Notes under the pieces: generated by a model
Told to the model about the DNA's origin: nothing
The model's input: only the letters and a program-made list of their open reading frames with translations
Databases searched by the model: none
Origin: Takakia lepidozioides
Lineage: Eukaryota; Streptophyta; Takakiopsida; Takakiales; Takakiaceae
Assembly: GCA_030704615.1 (NCBI GenBank)
Contig: CM060733.1
Coordinates: forward strand, 54,436,001 to 54,500,000
Reading direction: 5' to 3'
DNA: 64,000 nucleotides
Shown: piece after piece, positions 11,736 to 23,695 of the stretch
Layout of the letters: every line of letters starts with the position of its first letter
How positions within the stretch are numbered: position 1 is the first letter of the stretch
Position numbers and translations under genes: made by a program

Positions 11736-13551
11736 TGGCATAACCTGGCGACATTTGCTGCAACTTAGAACATCTGCCTAACAAAGATCTTATGATTGCC
11801 TGACACGCACTTCTTTGTCTATGTAGCTATTGGAGTATGCATCACTGCAACATTCTTCTCATGTAGGTACATGCTACCTGTTGAAGATATCAGACCATGG
11901 ACGCTCTGTACTATCATATTCTCTTGTGTGGGGGAGGCTCAAGACTCTATCGCACGGGCTCCACAACCTTCATTTTGCATTGATATCCATTTCTCCTGCA
12001 AGTACAGTTGAATTCTTGAAGGGTGTGTCGTCTGAATCTTTGTGTGTGTTAAGTTGCATGTTAGAACGGTCTTTCTATTTTTGTATCACTATCTTCTTTC
12101 ACAATGATGTGTCTAGGGTGAAGTAAACTACTGCGGTTTGTTTACGAATTGGCGGGGGGGTTCATATTCCAAAATGGAAAACCCAGTAAATTGGATACCC
12201 GGTGATTTGCAACCAGTAAGGTCCAGTCCCTCAAGCACAGTGAGCCCTGACTACACCAGGTTACCAAGCGATCACACTGTATGGGCTGATGAACATCTAG
12301 GGAATGCAAAAGAGCCATACATTGGAAGATTCTAAAGCCTAGGACAATATTCCATAGCCTCAGACATGCAATGTATGGGGGTTTTATTCCTCATAAACCA
12401 CAGGCCCGGGGCATCCTATGGGAACGTAGGGGAACATTTGGTGACCTGCAAGTGAGCCTTGGACGGGACCTGGGTATTTCAGGAATCTTTCTAGACTAGG
12501 ATAGATTCCTAGACTGATTCTATATCCTAGGCTGGGGCCTAGGGTCCAGGGCTATCTGTCGTACATATGAATATATGGTTAGCATCCAAATACGTATAAA
12601 TAAAGTATTGTTTCGAGTACCGAGCGGGCTGCTGCCAGAATTCGAAAAGACTAGGGGCGAGCTTGGAGTGCATCCATGAAGAATGTTGCGGTAAGGGATT
12701 GCCTGAAGCCCGCCTTCGTTTAAATTCATAACGAATTCTTGCATGATTCTTTCTCAAGAATTCCACAACACAATGTTAGAGAGGCAATTGTCGGCTTTCG
12801 TCAAACTTTCCTATGTGCACTTGAGCTTTACAATAGCTGAGTTGAGCTCTATCCATGGAGTAGGCAATCTTAGTGGGCCAAGGTGCAGCATGGTGATCCT
12901 TTTCCTGATTTGACCAAGGAGCTTGTGTAAGCCAATAGCTACAATGTTGACCTCGTTTTCCACATGAAGGATGCCGCCATACGACTGAATTGGAGTATGG
13001 AATTGTAACCGTTGGCACAATCAATGAAACAAGGGATTGGGACTAAGATCAAGAGTACTTCCTCCTTCCACATTATAGTACATGAAATATCACAGGCGGC
13101 CCTACTTTGACGTTGGATGGGTTGACTTGTGTGAGATAGACCCCTTAAGACACCTCGGTAGAAATTGCAAGACACGAATTCTTCTTAGATAAAGTGCACT
13201 ACAGCCATATAAATGGGCAGCCCTTTCCAGGTTGATAGCTGAAGCCTGCAACATGCAGCCCCATGTAGCCCCAGGAGACTCTTGATTGATGTTGTTGCTA
13301 TGACAATTTAATTGAAATTTCATGGCTGACGATCTTGAGATGCTAGATGCTTCAAGATGTGCAATATTGGCCAAAAAAACCTTATGTGTAAAGAACATTC
13401 CAAAGTCTTAGAAGTAAAGGTTTTGTGGGACCAAAATTTTAAATAAACTTTGGCTAAACAACAAACTTTGACTTGACTGGTAGTTGGTCCATAACATAGA
13501 AAAATGACATTAGACTTTTGGATTTGTTCCTTTCTCATTAAACGCATAATA
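11736..13551. other. 3' UTR and gene-free interval
   Basis: The first few hundred bases are probably 3' UTR of the thioredoxin-like gene. The rest holds only short open frames on both strands without recognisable domains. I see no RNA gene. Confidence 0.5.
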
Positions 13552-13800
13552 TCGAACCGACGGTCCATCGTAGCATCATGAACTATTTGACGATCAACCA
13601 TTCATTTGAAAAATCACTTAAAGACTACATGGTTGATTGCAAGGATGATCCCAGTGCAATGGATAAGGCATGGGAGAAACTTTTCACAATTCATCTAGCC
13701 AAGCTGTTTGACGCCACAAAATTGTTGGCCGATATGTGCTGTTTCAAGGATGCAACCTTGCCTCCAACCCTGCATCCGGAGGACAGGTAACGGAACACTT
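13552..13800 (+). pseudogene. Crinkler-like NTPase protein, C-terminal fragment (copy A)
   Basis: This stretch encodes MNYLTINHSFEKSLKDYM, then a DDPSAMDKAWEKLF segment and AKLFDATKLLADMCCF, and ends in a stop at about 13788. Bases 13552-13724 are about 90 percent identical by eye to 15246-15416, the end of the neighbouring copy B. In copy B the same segment lies downstream of the NTPase part, so this is the left-over tail of an upstream tandem copy whose NTPase portion is missing. Function is presumably lost. Confidence 0.5.
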
Positions 13801-14058
13801 TACGCGTCCGGCAAAGGGGAACCTTTGCCACATATGCAATGATCATTCTAAGATGGAATGTGAACAAAATAGGGTAAAAATGAAAAGTTACCTAATGAAG
13901 TGCCAATCAGCAACGTGAATTTTGTGCAAGAGACTCCATTCAAGAAACAAGAACAAGAAACTAAGAAGATTATATACGGAAGAATAGGTGTTATCCCGGA
14001 TACAGGGTTGGAGGGATGCAGGGTCCACCGGATGCAGGGTTAGAAGCAGGGCTGCATC

Positions 14059-15416
14059 CTTGAAACAGCACAGACTAAAGAGGTTGGTGATTTGTTGGAA
14101 CGAGTGAATGATGGTTCGACTGGTGTTGTGCTAGTTATTGGAGTGAGTGGGAGTGGGAAAACTCGGTTTCTTTACGAGTTGCTTGCAGAGAAGTGGGGTT
14201 TTTTTTTTACAGCTAAAACCAAAGGAAACGGTGGGTCAGATGATGTCACCTCTGTGAGTTCTCACGAGATAGCTGTCAATAAGGCAACGAATCACAGGAA
14301 TGTGATGAAACTAAAGAGGTGTGCCATTCTTTCAAGGTTGTTAATCTTGGAATTTTGTCACCAAGAAATTCCTGATTTGAGTCCTCTGCAATGGCTCATG
14401 CTCCAGGTGCAATTCCGTGCTTTCCTTGGTACAGATCGTAACGATCTATATGATGTGCTTACTCGGAAACTGTTTAACGTCTTCAGAGGGGCTAAATGCT
14501 AGGATAGAAAAACTATGGACGGATTTAGAGGGGAAGCTTGGCACTTTCACTGTAGTTCTGGATGTAGTACAGGTGTTGGGAAGTAAAAATGTAAATCACT
14601 ACGAATCCCCCGAGACGAAAGAGCTAAGATCCATTTTTTCTCCGTTGATCAAAGCCCTAGTGGGGCCATCTATGGCGTTGCCAAAGCAAAAAGTATTTGT
14701 TGCTGGTACAGGTATCAGCTTTTTGAAGTTGGAAGCGGACATAGGTTCGTTGTTTGCAAAAGAAGGGGGTGGTGGCCCGGTTCAATTTTCTTCTGCTCCA
14801 TTTTTCTCATGGACAGATGTGCGTGAGGTTCTGAAATTTTGCAGCGGGTACCTGAAGCTAGAAGATGATCATATGGAGGACAATGCCCAGTATCTGTTGG
14901 AAAAGTTCAGAGGCCGTTGAAGGTGTTTGGTAAGTTGTGTCGAACGCCTTCTGAGGAAGGCTGGAGGAAGATGGGATATAACAGTAGTAGACAACTATTT
15001 CAAGGAGATCACAAGCAATACCAATGACAACACTTCAATTTATTATGCTGTGAGGGCTCTGTGTAGAGCAAAAGGCACATTTGTCTTGAAAGAATGGTGC
15101 TTCCTTGGTGCAAAGAATAGGAACCTCCTTTGTCTATGCAGGGAGGGGAAAACATACCATTTCAATGGACGGAGATATGACTTTGTTCGAGTGTGGCCTT
15201 GGACAGCTACACCATTCAACAGGTTCCCAATTCACTTTTTCTATAGTCGAACCGACAATCCATCGTAGCATCATGAACTATTTGACGATCAACTATTCAT
15301 TTGAGAAATCACTTAAGGACTACATGGTTGATTGCAAGGATGATCAATGAATAGGGCATGGGAGAAACTTTTCCCAATTCATGTGGCCAAGCTGTTTGAC
15401 GGCATAAAATTGCAGT
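14059..15416 (+). pseudogene. Crinkler (CRN)-like P-loop NTPase gene, broken (copy B)
   Basis: The N-terminal part has a clear Walker A motif, GVSGSGKTRFLYELLAEKWG (14132-14191), followed by an aromatic FFFTA as in plant and fungal Crinkler-like NTPases. Further on are IPDLSPLQWLMLQVQ, FTVVLDVVQVLGS, KVFVAGTGISFLKLE and a WDITVVDNYFKEITS segment typical of the same family. The open frame begins with TTG, so no native start is visible. Lesions: a frame change near 14475-14490, a stop (TGA) at 14918 where the frame otherwise continues into a CVERLLRKAG segment, another frame change between about 15150 and 15250, and a stop near 15348. The family includes proteins studied as host-manipulating effectors in pathogens and expanded families in non-seed plants; this copy cannot make an intact protein. 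Confidence 0.6.
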
Positions 15417-16660
15417 TAATTTATCCAGTAAAATGCTTGGATAACCACGGTGGTCGAATGGCACACCATTATGTATAGACAAATTGCACCCAATCTTTTT
15501 GAACATGTCCAAAAACTCAGAAAATTTCAATTTCCATTCTTACATAACCACCTTCACTGATTCTGTAAGAAAAACCCATACACTTTCCGTCACTCCTTTT
15601 TACACTCCTGACAAATCCATGTATCTGAAGAAAAATAAGAGCATCCTATCTTGCAAATAATTGAACAACACAAAAGATACACCAACAAAACCTATGACCA
15701 AATAAAATGCAAAGAGAAGGGGGAACATGGAAGGGAAGGCTAAGTAACAGAGTAGCTCTACCCTAAACCGAGGACAAACTAAATTATCTGAGCACACACC
15801 GACATCTATCAATCATGGAATATTCAGAAGTTTTCAATCTCTTCCCAAATCTCTCTCCCATTGCATATATGTCAGACTCCACCCTGGACACATGCATCAA
15901 AGTACCGAGAAGAAAGCAAACAAGATAGGAAACACTTCAATGATCTCTCTGGCACAAGCATAGCCGATGTGTTGCACTCACTAACACTAAGTAACACAGC
16001 TGCACAGCAACACACCTAAGAACAAAGCCACACAATGTAAATAGACGAGTAAATTCACCTCGCTCATCAGCCCTGAGGAGAATCAATTTTTCTTCGCGCA
16101 GCTACTCCTCTTTTTTCCGCAGCTGCTCCTTCGCTTTCCACAGGTAGGTGACCTCTTTGGCCTCTGTGAAGGTTCTCGTCCACAACATCAATTTTTTTCT
16201 CTATTGTCGTGATACTCTAGTTCACCTTTTCAATTTCAGCGTCAGCGTCCATTCTGCTGAGTAACCATCTAACAGATCAGTACGAAACTCTATGGTTTCC
16301 TGCAGCAACCTCGAAACTCTTCTGTCTGATTGGTTATACATTATCATGCCAAGTAATTCCAAAACTGATATATTCACTATATTTTTTCCCAACTGAACAT
16401 TCCACTTCAAGAAAGCACAGGGCTGCCAAATCAGATCACAGTGCAGAGCTATTCAACCTACACGCAAGAAAATCGAAACAATCGTGAAATTGAGGTACTA
16501 AAATAAGATCTTTTTAACAGAAGGAGCTGAATACATCTGGAGATCCAGGTTCTAGATCAAAAAAAAATCGGAATAAAGATTACATGATCAATTCCTAAAT
16601 CGTGAGTGATTGAATATTTCAAGATTTCGAACGTACCTAAGAAAACCTAGTACTTAACTT
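15417..16660. other. Gene-free interval with possible coiled-coil remnant
   Basis: On the minus strand around 16190-16070 a charged frame (EAKEVTYLWKAKEQLRKK) broken by stops looks like a decayed coiled coil, perhaps another piece of the Crinkler-like family. Nothing else is supportable. Confidence 0.3.
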
Positions 16661-16684
16661 CGAAACTAATCTTCGTGGAATATA

Positions 16685-16870
16685 ATGTTGGTAGGATTAC
16701 AAAGCATGGGCGTGGTACGAATGCTTTGGAGACCAGTGAGCAAATGATGCGCGAAGGGGTGAAGCCCAACCACATCGCGTTTGTATGTGTTTGCACTGCA
16801 TGTGCAAGCCTGGAAAAAGGGAACGAGGTCCATGGTGACATCGGTCAAAGCTGGAATTGCACCAGATGTC
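16685..16870 (+). pseudogene. PPR (PLS-class) repeat fragment
   Basis: The frame reads ITKHGRGTNALETSEQMM, then EGVKPNHIAFVCVCTACA and SLEKGNEVHGDI. This is the usual order of one plant pentatricopeptide unit (KHG..EAL..F..M, GVKP..ITFV.VL.ACA, LE.GKEVH). It covers little more than one unit, has no start or flanking repeats, and is therefore debris from an organellar RNA-editing-type PPR gene. Similar debris occurs on the minus strand at 50230-53250. Confidence 0.65.
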
Positions 16871-17253
16871 GATCCCATGTATCTAACCTGCAAAATATCA
16901 AATTAGAAATTGTCATACTTGAAACACAGCGCTTGGAAATTCCACACAAGACACAATCGAAAATTAAAGCGGTGCAGAAGGAAGACATATCTTACAAGAG
17001 AAAGCTACAGAAACGAACCCCGAGGTCAACATAATTCAAGCGACAGGGGAGAGAGCACCACAAGAAAGAAAGCGGTGCACAGAATGTTAACACAAGCAAA
17101 CATAAGCATAGATCGACCTAATTAGCAAATCCAACAAAAACAAAGCACAAGAAGAAAGACAACAAAGAAACTGAAAAAATATTAATTACATGCCAAGATG
17201 AATCGCGTCAAGAGATCTGGAAACCTGCAGCAACTTAGACTACAAGGCCGGCC

Positions 17254-17437
17254 GTGAGAGATGAGAAGCCGGAGTGACAAGGAGGGCAAGCTAGAGCAAA
17301 GAACGGCGTTACGAAACCGAAGTGAACGAGAGTAGGACACAGAAAGTGAGAGATGAGAAGCCGGAGTGACAAGGAGAGCAAGCTAGAGCAGAGAACGGCG
17401 TTGCGAAATCGAAGTGAACGAGAGTAGGACACAAAAA
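17254..17437. repeat. 92-bp tandem duplication (two copies)
   Basis: The unit beginning GTGAGAGATGAGAAGCCGG at 17254 recurs at 17346, and its start recurs again at 17438. The copies differ at only a few positions, so the duplication is recent. No coding sense is evident because 92 is not a multiple of three. Confidence 0.85.
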
Positions 17438-18889
17438 GTGAGAGAGACCGCACTAAATTTGGCGATACCAGGTTTTACCGAGAGCTCACCAAGAGGAGTA
17501 TGCGCTCACGGCCTCGACTGTGCGAGAGGAATGGTTCTCCGACGTCTAGAAGGGAAAGCGAGGAGAGCTCAAGAGACGGACGACGATATAAGGGAAGCTA
17601 TGGAAAGCGACCGGCATGGCCATGGCTGTCAAAAGCAAGCGCCATGATCTGGCAGAAACACAGAGATGAAAGTGAAAAGCGATGAAGGCCCAGGTGAAGT
17701 CGTCCCCCGAAACCCTAGACTGCCCACAGTCGTAGGATCTCAAATCTATCCAAGCCATCCAATATTACATTCCAAGACTCCCACAGGCTCGTCTGTTCTG
17801 TGACGCCAGGAGGAAGAGAGTTGAAAAGGAGGATATCCGCCTTCATGCAACGGTCACACACGGCCAAAACCGGCGGTGTTAGAAAAAAGATGGCTCGGAC
17901 CGAAGAGAAGAAACCGGATGTTTTGAACTTTGCGGTCACAGTTGGTGGTGACGCAAGCGATTTCTTTCACCAGGAACAGTATATCAATGAGTGGCGATTA
18001 CGGGTCCAGAGTAATATCCAGCGGTTTACATTGAGAGGAGATCTTCACAGTAGGAACTACCGTCTTCTGAAATGAGGAGCAAGGGATTGAGCGAGAAGCA
18101 GTTCCGAAGAATTGACTGAGGAAATGCAATTGCAAGGTTGAGGAGATCATGGGGGTGTCGAGAGAAGCTCTAGCTGTCATGTAGGACTTTTAATTCCTTG
18201 CGGCCTCTCAGCACTAGATCCGGTGGAAAGTAAGTGCACTGCTTGCACCATCAATTTTTATGGCGGTAAAGGGTGCCAATCCGCGGGAATACACTCCACT
18301 TCTTTCTGGGCGCGTGGTGACGCGGCCTTCACGTGTGATGATGTGGCTCTGACAACCGCTGTAAGGTCACCAAGAAAATCGAGTGTGGGCTAAAAAGTGT
18401 GTTGGCTCACTTGTACCAATCGGCCATGGAACATAATAAATTCCTATCTTTCTGGGCCAAAAATCTCAATGCAGGGACCTCCTTACAAAACAAGGTCTGG
18501 TGTGATTTACTACCCCAGGCAGACAAAGTGGAGAAAAGACTGGGGAGGAGTTAGAGGAGAGCAGAATCGGGCATCTTAGGTTTAAGACTTATGTGTATTC
18601 TAGGCCTTCCATTCCAGAAGGCCCTTTACTATATCTCCATTTCATGCTCAAATTGTGGAGGATCAGACCCAAGGATGGACGTCATTCAGAATTTGGTGGA
18701 TGCTTCCAAACTGATAATCACTCTCAGGATTGGAGAGGACTTGTCACTTAGGGGGTGGCTCCAATCTGCCCACATGATACACCATCGCATGGCTGACTCC
18801 CTACATTTATCTTTTTATATAGACACTTGCTATCGAATTTTCAGAAGTCCGAAGTCTTTTGACCTCTCCTTGGTTGAGGATGATTGCAG
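17438..18889. other. Gene-free interval upstream of LRR remnant
   Basis: Open frames at 17800-18075 and 18591-18893 have no recognisable domain. The latter touches the first LRR-receptor exon, but I could not identify a signal peptide in it. Confidence 0.4.
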
Positions 18890-21113
18890 CTGAGGCACTC
18901 CAAGCTTTCCACAAAAGTCTGATAGACCCAGATGGCCACCTCGACGATTGGAATGGCAATGACCCATGCAGTGGGAATGGGGTATATTGTAATCAAGTTA
19001 GTAACAATGTCTCTCACGTAACGGAGCTGTAGGTCCTCCACTTTTCACTCGTTGTTCCACATTCAATGGGTGCTTTGTGTTTGCATGACAATGTCAAAGG
19101 GCATCAACTGAGAGGGCTGGAGCAGATGGACTTTTATTTGGCTTTTTCTCACTTTGAGTTCTCAGAATATTTATTTGTTAACGATACTGCATCATTTATC
19201 ATATGGGAGCTGATGTCTCTGGCTGATGGATGTTTTCGTTTGTTGCAGTCATCTTTTCGAACTCAATCTACAGGGCACTTTGGTTCCTGAACTTGGAAAT
19301 CTCTCTGAGCTTGTGTACCTGTGAGTTGCAAACCTTAGAACTTTTATATTCGATATGCTTTATCGGTAGTTGCTTCCATGGTGTTGCTTTTGGCCTTCTT
19401 GCTGAGGTGTTTGTTCCTTTCTAATGGAGGCATGAGCTATCTTTTGTCTTGACTGCATGATGGGTATGTCAGGTAAGCGGCACCCCACGAAAAATAAAAA
19501 TGGCTGCTCCTTCACTGTCAAGCATGATTCATGATTCCTGTGGAGGAGTGTCATAGTATCCTGTGGAAGATTTTGACTGCCACTGTTGATCTATCTCAGG
19601 TGAGAGCGACTTTTTTGTGCAGTATGTATTTCCTTTCTAACGTATGCAGAGTTCTTGCTTCTAGGGACGTGATGTGGAACAATCTCACTGGGAGCATTCC
19701 CTCCTCATTTGGCAACCTGGAGAAGCTGTTCCTGTTGTATGTAACTTCAACCTCTAGAGAGATTGCATCGATTCCAATGTGTGGGGACATAAAAAGTTCA
19801 GTGTAGCTCCGATCAGTAACGTTGGACTTGTCCACTGTAAGGTTGTCATACCACCAGATTCAGCTTCTTCCTATGAAGATAGCAGTACAAATCAATATGG
19901 CAAAAGCTTGGATTCAAAGGAGCTGTGTATACTTTTGTCCTATCATGTGTCAACCAGAATCACGTGGAGGACCTGTGGATGAACTGAAGTTCCTCTCTCT
20001 CTGTGCACAATTTTGATGTCTATGGGGATAACATACAGACTTGGTGGTGCTTGGAACAGGCTGCTGAATGGAAACCATTTCACAGGGATTCTTCCTCCAG
20101 AGCTTGGTGATTTGTCCAACCTCAACAGAATACAGATTGATCAGAACAATATTGCTGGACCAGTGCCCACGACTTTTGAAAACCTTCCAAATATCCAGCA
20201 TCTGTGAGTGTATCTACTTTGTGTTTAGATAGTCTGAAACTTGAGAGTTTGAACCGGTGTCCTATGCTGAAAGTATTTCTCCTTCTATGACATTTGGTGA
20301 TTCATCCATCACTGGAAAAGATTTTGGTGCTCAGTTGTCATTACCACACAGTGAGCGTCTAGAAGTTTACTCCTAGAAAGCAACTTGCTCCCAACATGTC
20401 TGCAAAGTCAAGGTTTGAGATTGTCGCTGGAATGCACGGTGAGAGAAGCCATTGTCTCTCAAATAGTCTCAACACCCAGGCGTGGTGTCATGGTCATGAA
20501 TTCGCAAGCAGGAGAAGTGCCCAGTTTTCCCAAAACTCAACTGGTCCAGACTGGACTGGTGGAAGGGAGCACGTTGTAGCTTCCAATCATTTGTGCTTAC
20601 TGCCTTGTTCTTTCTCCTCTGGGAAAGGTCTGATCAGATTGCTGGTTGTTTGTAATATAGGCACATGAACAACAACTCTTTGAATGACAGCCTTCCTGCC
20701 GGACTTGGCAAGCTACCGAAGCTTGTTCATATGTAAGTATTTGCTTCTTTCCAAGCAGACACGCAGGTCAGGGGAGCAAAAGATTGTATACATAAGTTGC
20801 CATGTCCTCCGTGTGACAACTGGTGGGATGCAACTCTACACCTTTATTCACGTGGGATGTGAGGTGGTATGAAGCAGAGTTGACAAGACTGAAGTGATCA
20901 ATAGAGGGTCGTAGCACAGAAAGGCAGGTTTACACGGATAGAAAAGGAAAAGCCTTTGGATAGAATTGTCAAGAAATGCCTTGTGGGATGGTGTGATTAT
21001 ACACATTTAAAAGTTTAACCTTGGGTATGTTTGGGTCTGCAGACACTGGACAACAACCACTTAACTGGTGACCTACCACCGGAGATAGCGAAAGCTCCAA
21101 GCCTTCTGATTAT
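18890..21113 (+). pseudogene. LRR receptor kinase (subfamily VIII-type) ectodomain remnant
   Basis: Six exons with GT/AG borders can be traced: 18890-19028, 19249-19320, 19665-19736, 20060-20203, 20661-20732 and 21043-21113. The first encodes the LRR N-terminal cap (LQAFHKSLIDPDGHLDDW then NDPCSGNGVYCN). The next are phase-2 exons of 72, 72, 144 and 72 nt, one LRR per 72 nt, with VPELGNLSELVYL, NNLTGSIPSSFGNLEKLF, FTGILPPELGDLSNLNRIQI and DQNNIAGPVPTTFENLPN. This exon pattern and sequence match plant LRR-VIII-1 receptor kinases. The sixth exon has 71 nt instead of 72, so the frame breaks into a stop. No signal peptide, membrane segment or kinase follows before 22 kb. It is therefore a truncated pseudogene. 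Confidence 0.7.
19937..20013 (+). repeat. 77-bp duplicated segment, copy 1
   Basis: The segment starting GTCCTATCATGTGTC recurs at 21291-21367 in the same orientation with about three differences. This copy is intronic in the LRR remnant. Confidence 0.85.
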
Positions 21114-22003
21114 GTGTTGTCCAGCAGCTGTCATGGGTATGGCACTACTTAACTTCTGTCACAGTGCTCTGACATAATGAGTCAATCCAGTCAAGACATT
21201 TAGAAGGATTTGCTGTTGTGGCACTGCACACTGTCTCTCTTGTGCCCTTAAACACCCCTCCTCCTTTTCCCTCTCATTATGAAGTCTCTTGTCCTATCAT
21301 GTGTCGACCAGAATCACGTGGAGGACCTGTGGATGAACTGAAGTTTCTCTCTCTCTGTGCACAATTTAAGACGTTGAGAACGTTGGATGCCCTTGAACTG
21401 TTGTTGATGGCCTTGGATAGTCAAATAACCGTAGCAGCCGCATGTAGGTAGAGCAGCATGTAGGCAGAGTGTAAGTTATTACACAGTAAATGCATCTGAT
21501 ACTTACTGCCTACTTGAATCGTAGTTAAAGCTACTTAGTCTCAATCATTATAAAAGACAAAATTAAATATTTATTTTAATGTCGTTGTATTTATGTATAC
21601 TCAATTATTGATGATGTAATGTTAACAAAGCACGGGATCCTTGATTATAAGATCAACACTAATTCAATCTGCGTTTCCCTTTGAGCAGATTACAAGTATC
21701 CCCCGGGATTGGCAATTTGCCAGCGGACTCCTCAGTGCCAGACATCAATTGGCGACATCAGAAACCAGATGGTTCTCGCTTATAAATGCTGGTACACACT
21801 GCACATCTTTGTAATATATTAGTCTGAGCTCCAGTGAACCAAAGTGCTGATAGAAGCAAGGAGTGTGGTCCATATAGAAGTTTAAATAAGAGAGGGGTGC
21901 TCCACCCTAGTTGGTTGGGAGGTTGGGAACAGCCTATACCATGGGGGGATAGTTCTGTGTCTTTCATACAAACTGGACCTGGAATAGGGTTTGGCTAGGG
22001 ATT
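21114..22003. other. Gene-free interval; nothing beyond the 77-bp repeat
   Basis: AT-rich around 21540-21640. Short open frames only. The kinase half expected of an LRR receptor is not here. Confidence 0.45.
21291..21367 (+). repeat. 77-bp duplicated segment, copy 2
   Basis: Second copy of the segment at 19937-20013. It lies downstream of the last recognisable LRR exon, about 1.35 kb from copy 1. Confidence 0.85.
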
Positions 22004-23286
22004 ATGCAGGGCCCCTTTAATTGCTCCCGATGTGGAGCCATCAACTTTGCTCACAAATCTGCACTAACGGCACACCAAAAAAGCATAGCCTGTCGATCCC
22101 ATGAGCTCATGAGAGAGAAGAGGCCGGCTATTGACTTAGCAAGGGCTCACCATAGGTCTTTCATACCACTTGACCAACCTTCTTGTATTCACGACCTTCT
22201 TGAAGAGCTTGAAGAAGTTCCCACCCCCCAATACAATCCCACGTTCTCTCTTGTGCATTGGATCAGAAATTGCAAAAACAAGACAGGATTGTCAATCAAG
22301 GATATCAATTAACTCTTTAGCCAGGTTTTGTTCCATCCCTCATTCAAACTAGAGGAGGTTACTGTGAGGTTTGCGGCTAACATAGAAAAATACGAGGAAA
22401 CACTATTCAAAAAAAAGGATGGTTGGTTTGAGCACATGGTGCATATCGAGGACGGAGATATTGGACAAAGAATGTACTATCGAGATCCTCTCGAGGCTCT
22501 AGTGTATCTTTTCTCGTCCCCACAAGTTGCAGAGGGCTTTCAAATGGCTCCAAGGATAATACGCCATGACTCGGGATTCTTTATACCCGACACTGGCCGA
22601 TGGTGGCAAACAATGCAGATATGTTTGTCAATGGGAGTGGTATATCACATAAATTGTCCAATCCCTAGCTTAATGGAGATTGTTTGACTCATTCATCCAA
22701 CTTGTTGCTTGAAGACCAGCCACTCTTCTTGTATGATGTCAAACTCCCCTTAGTTCTTCACCAATACCTTGTGAGCTAGATCTTCACATTTTTTTTGTCC
22801 ATAATGTAGTAACACATTAAATGTGATGGAGCAGTGGTAGCACCATTGATCTTGTATAGTGATCAAACAACTTTATCCAACGATGGAAGGGTGTCTGGCT
22901 ATCCACTTGTTATGACGATTGAAAACATTGTATGCAAAAATAGATATATGGACGAGGGACATTTGTTACTTGCAGTTCTACCTATTTTTTCGTCATCTGA
23001 GGAGTCACACGAACGAAGGCAACAGATTTTTCATGAATGCCTCAGCCACATCTTGGAGCCACTGAAGAAAGCTAGTTATAGATTAAATCATCACCAATAT
23101 TTCATTTCAACTATTTTCAACACATGGTTGAATGTTTGTATGAGCAATAATCAATTGAGAAACTCCATTTCTAACTTTTTGCCTTTGTTTGCAGTGGCAT
23201 AGCTTTATCAGACCCTTTCAGCAATGAGCAGTGGGTATTTCCACTTCTTTATGCGTACATTTGCGATCATCCCGAAGGATACAAGG
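22004..23286 (+). pseudogene. Plavaka-like (CACTA-related) transposase remnant
   Basis: An N-terminal C2H2-like finger (CSRCGAINFAHKSALTAHQK, then C) is followed, after a stop at about 22310, by FEHMVHIEDGDIGQRMYYRD (with W for the first F) and DPLEALVYLFSSPQ. Then come IILYSD-like LILYSDQTTLSNDGRVSGYP with MTIENIV, VLPIF and, after a possible intron ending TTTGCAG at about 23194, ALSDPFSNEQWVFPLLYAYI. This order (finger, Y.DP.E motif, SD.T.L..G, IGNI-like block, P.L.AYI.D) is that of Plavaka-type transposases. Stops, a gap of about 150 bp after 22687 and the lack of an intact frame mark it as a pseudogene. Assignment rests on recalled family patterns. Confidence 0.5.
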
Positions 23287-23695
23287 TGAAATGATATAAA
23301 CATATGACCTAATTAGGTTTGGGAGGTTTCTTGCAACATTCTTGTCTAGTGGAGTTGGGTATCCCATGAAGTTAGTCATTGGGTCAATACAAAGCGACTC
23401 AGAAGGGAATGTGACTTATTCAAAAGGCCTTGAAATAGCCCTCAAGTCATGCCAATGTATTCATCCCCTGCTGCATTACTGCAACCTAAACAAGAATAAT
23501 AATCCATGAGGTTCATCACTGTCACTCAGCAGGCCCCAGCTGAGTGAGGCTCAAGCTGAGTACTGAGTATGAGGAGTAAAGTGTCATTCATAATTTTACA
23601 GGGCAACTTACCACTGCTGAATGCTCTCCTTATTAATATTACTGTTCTTGGTCTCATCTTGTGATCTCTTCATCTTTGCATCCGTCTTTTCATTC

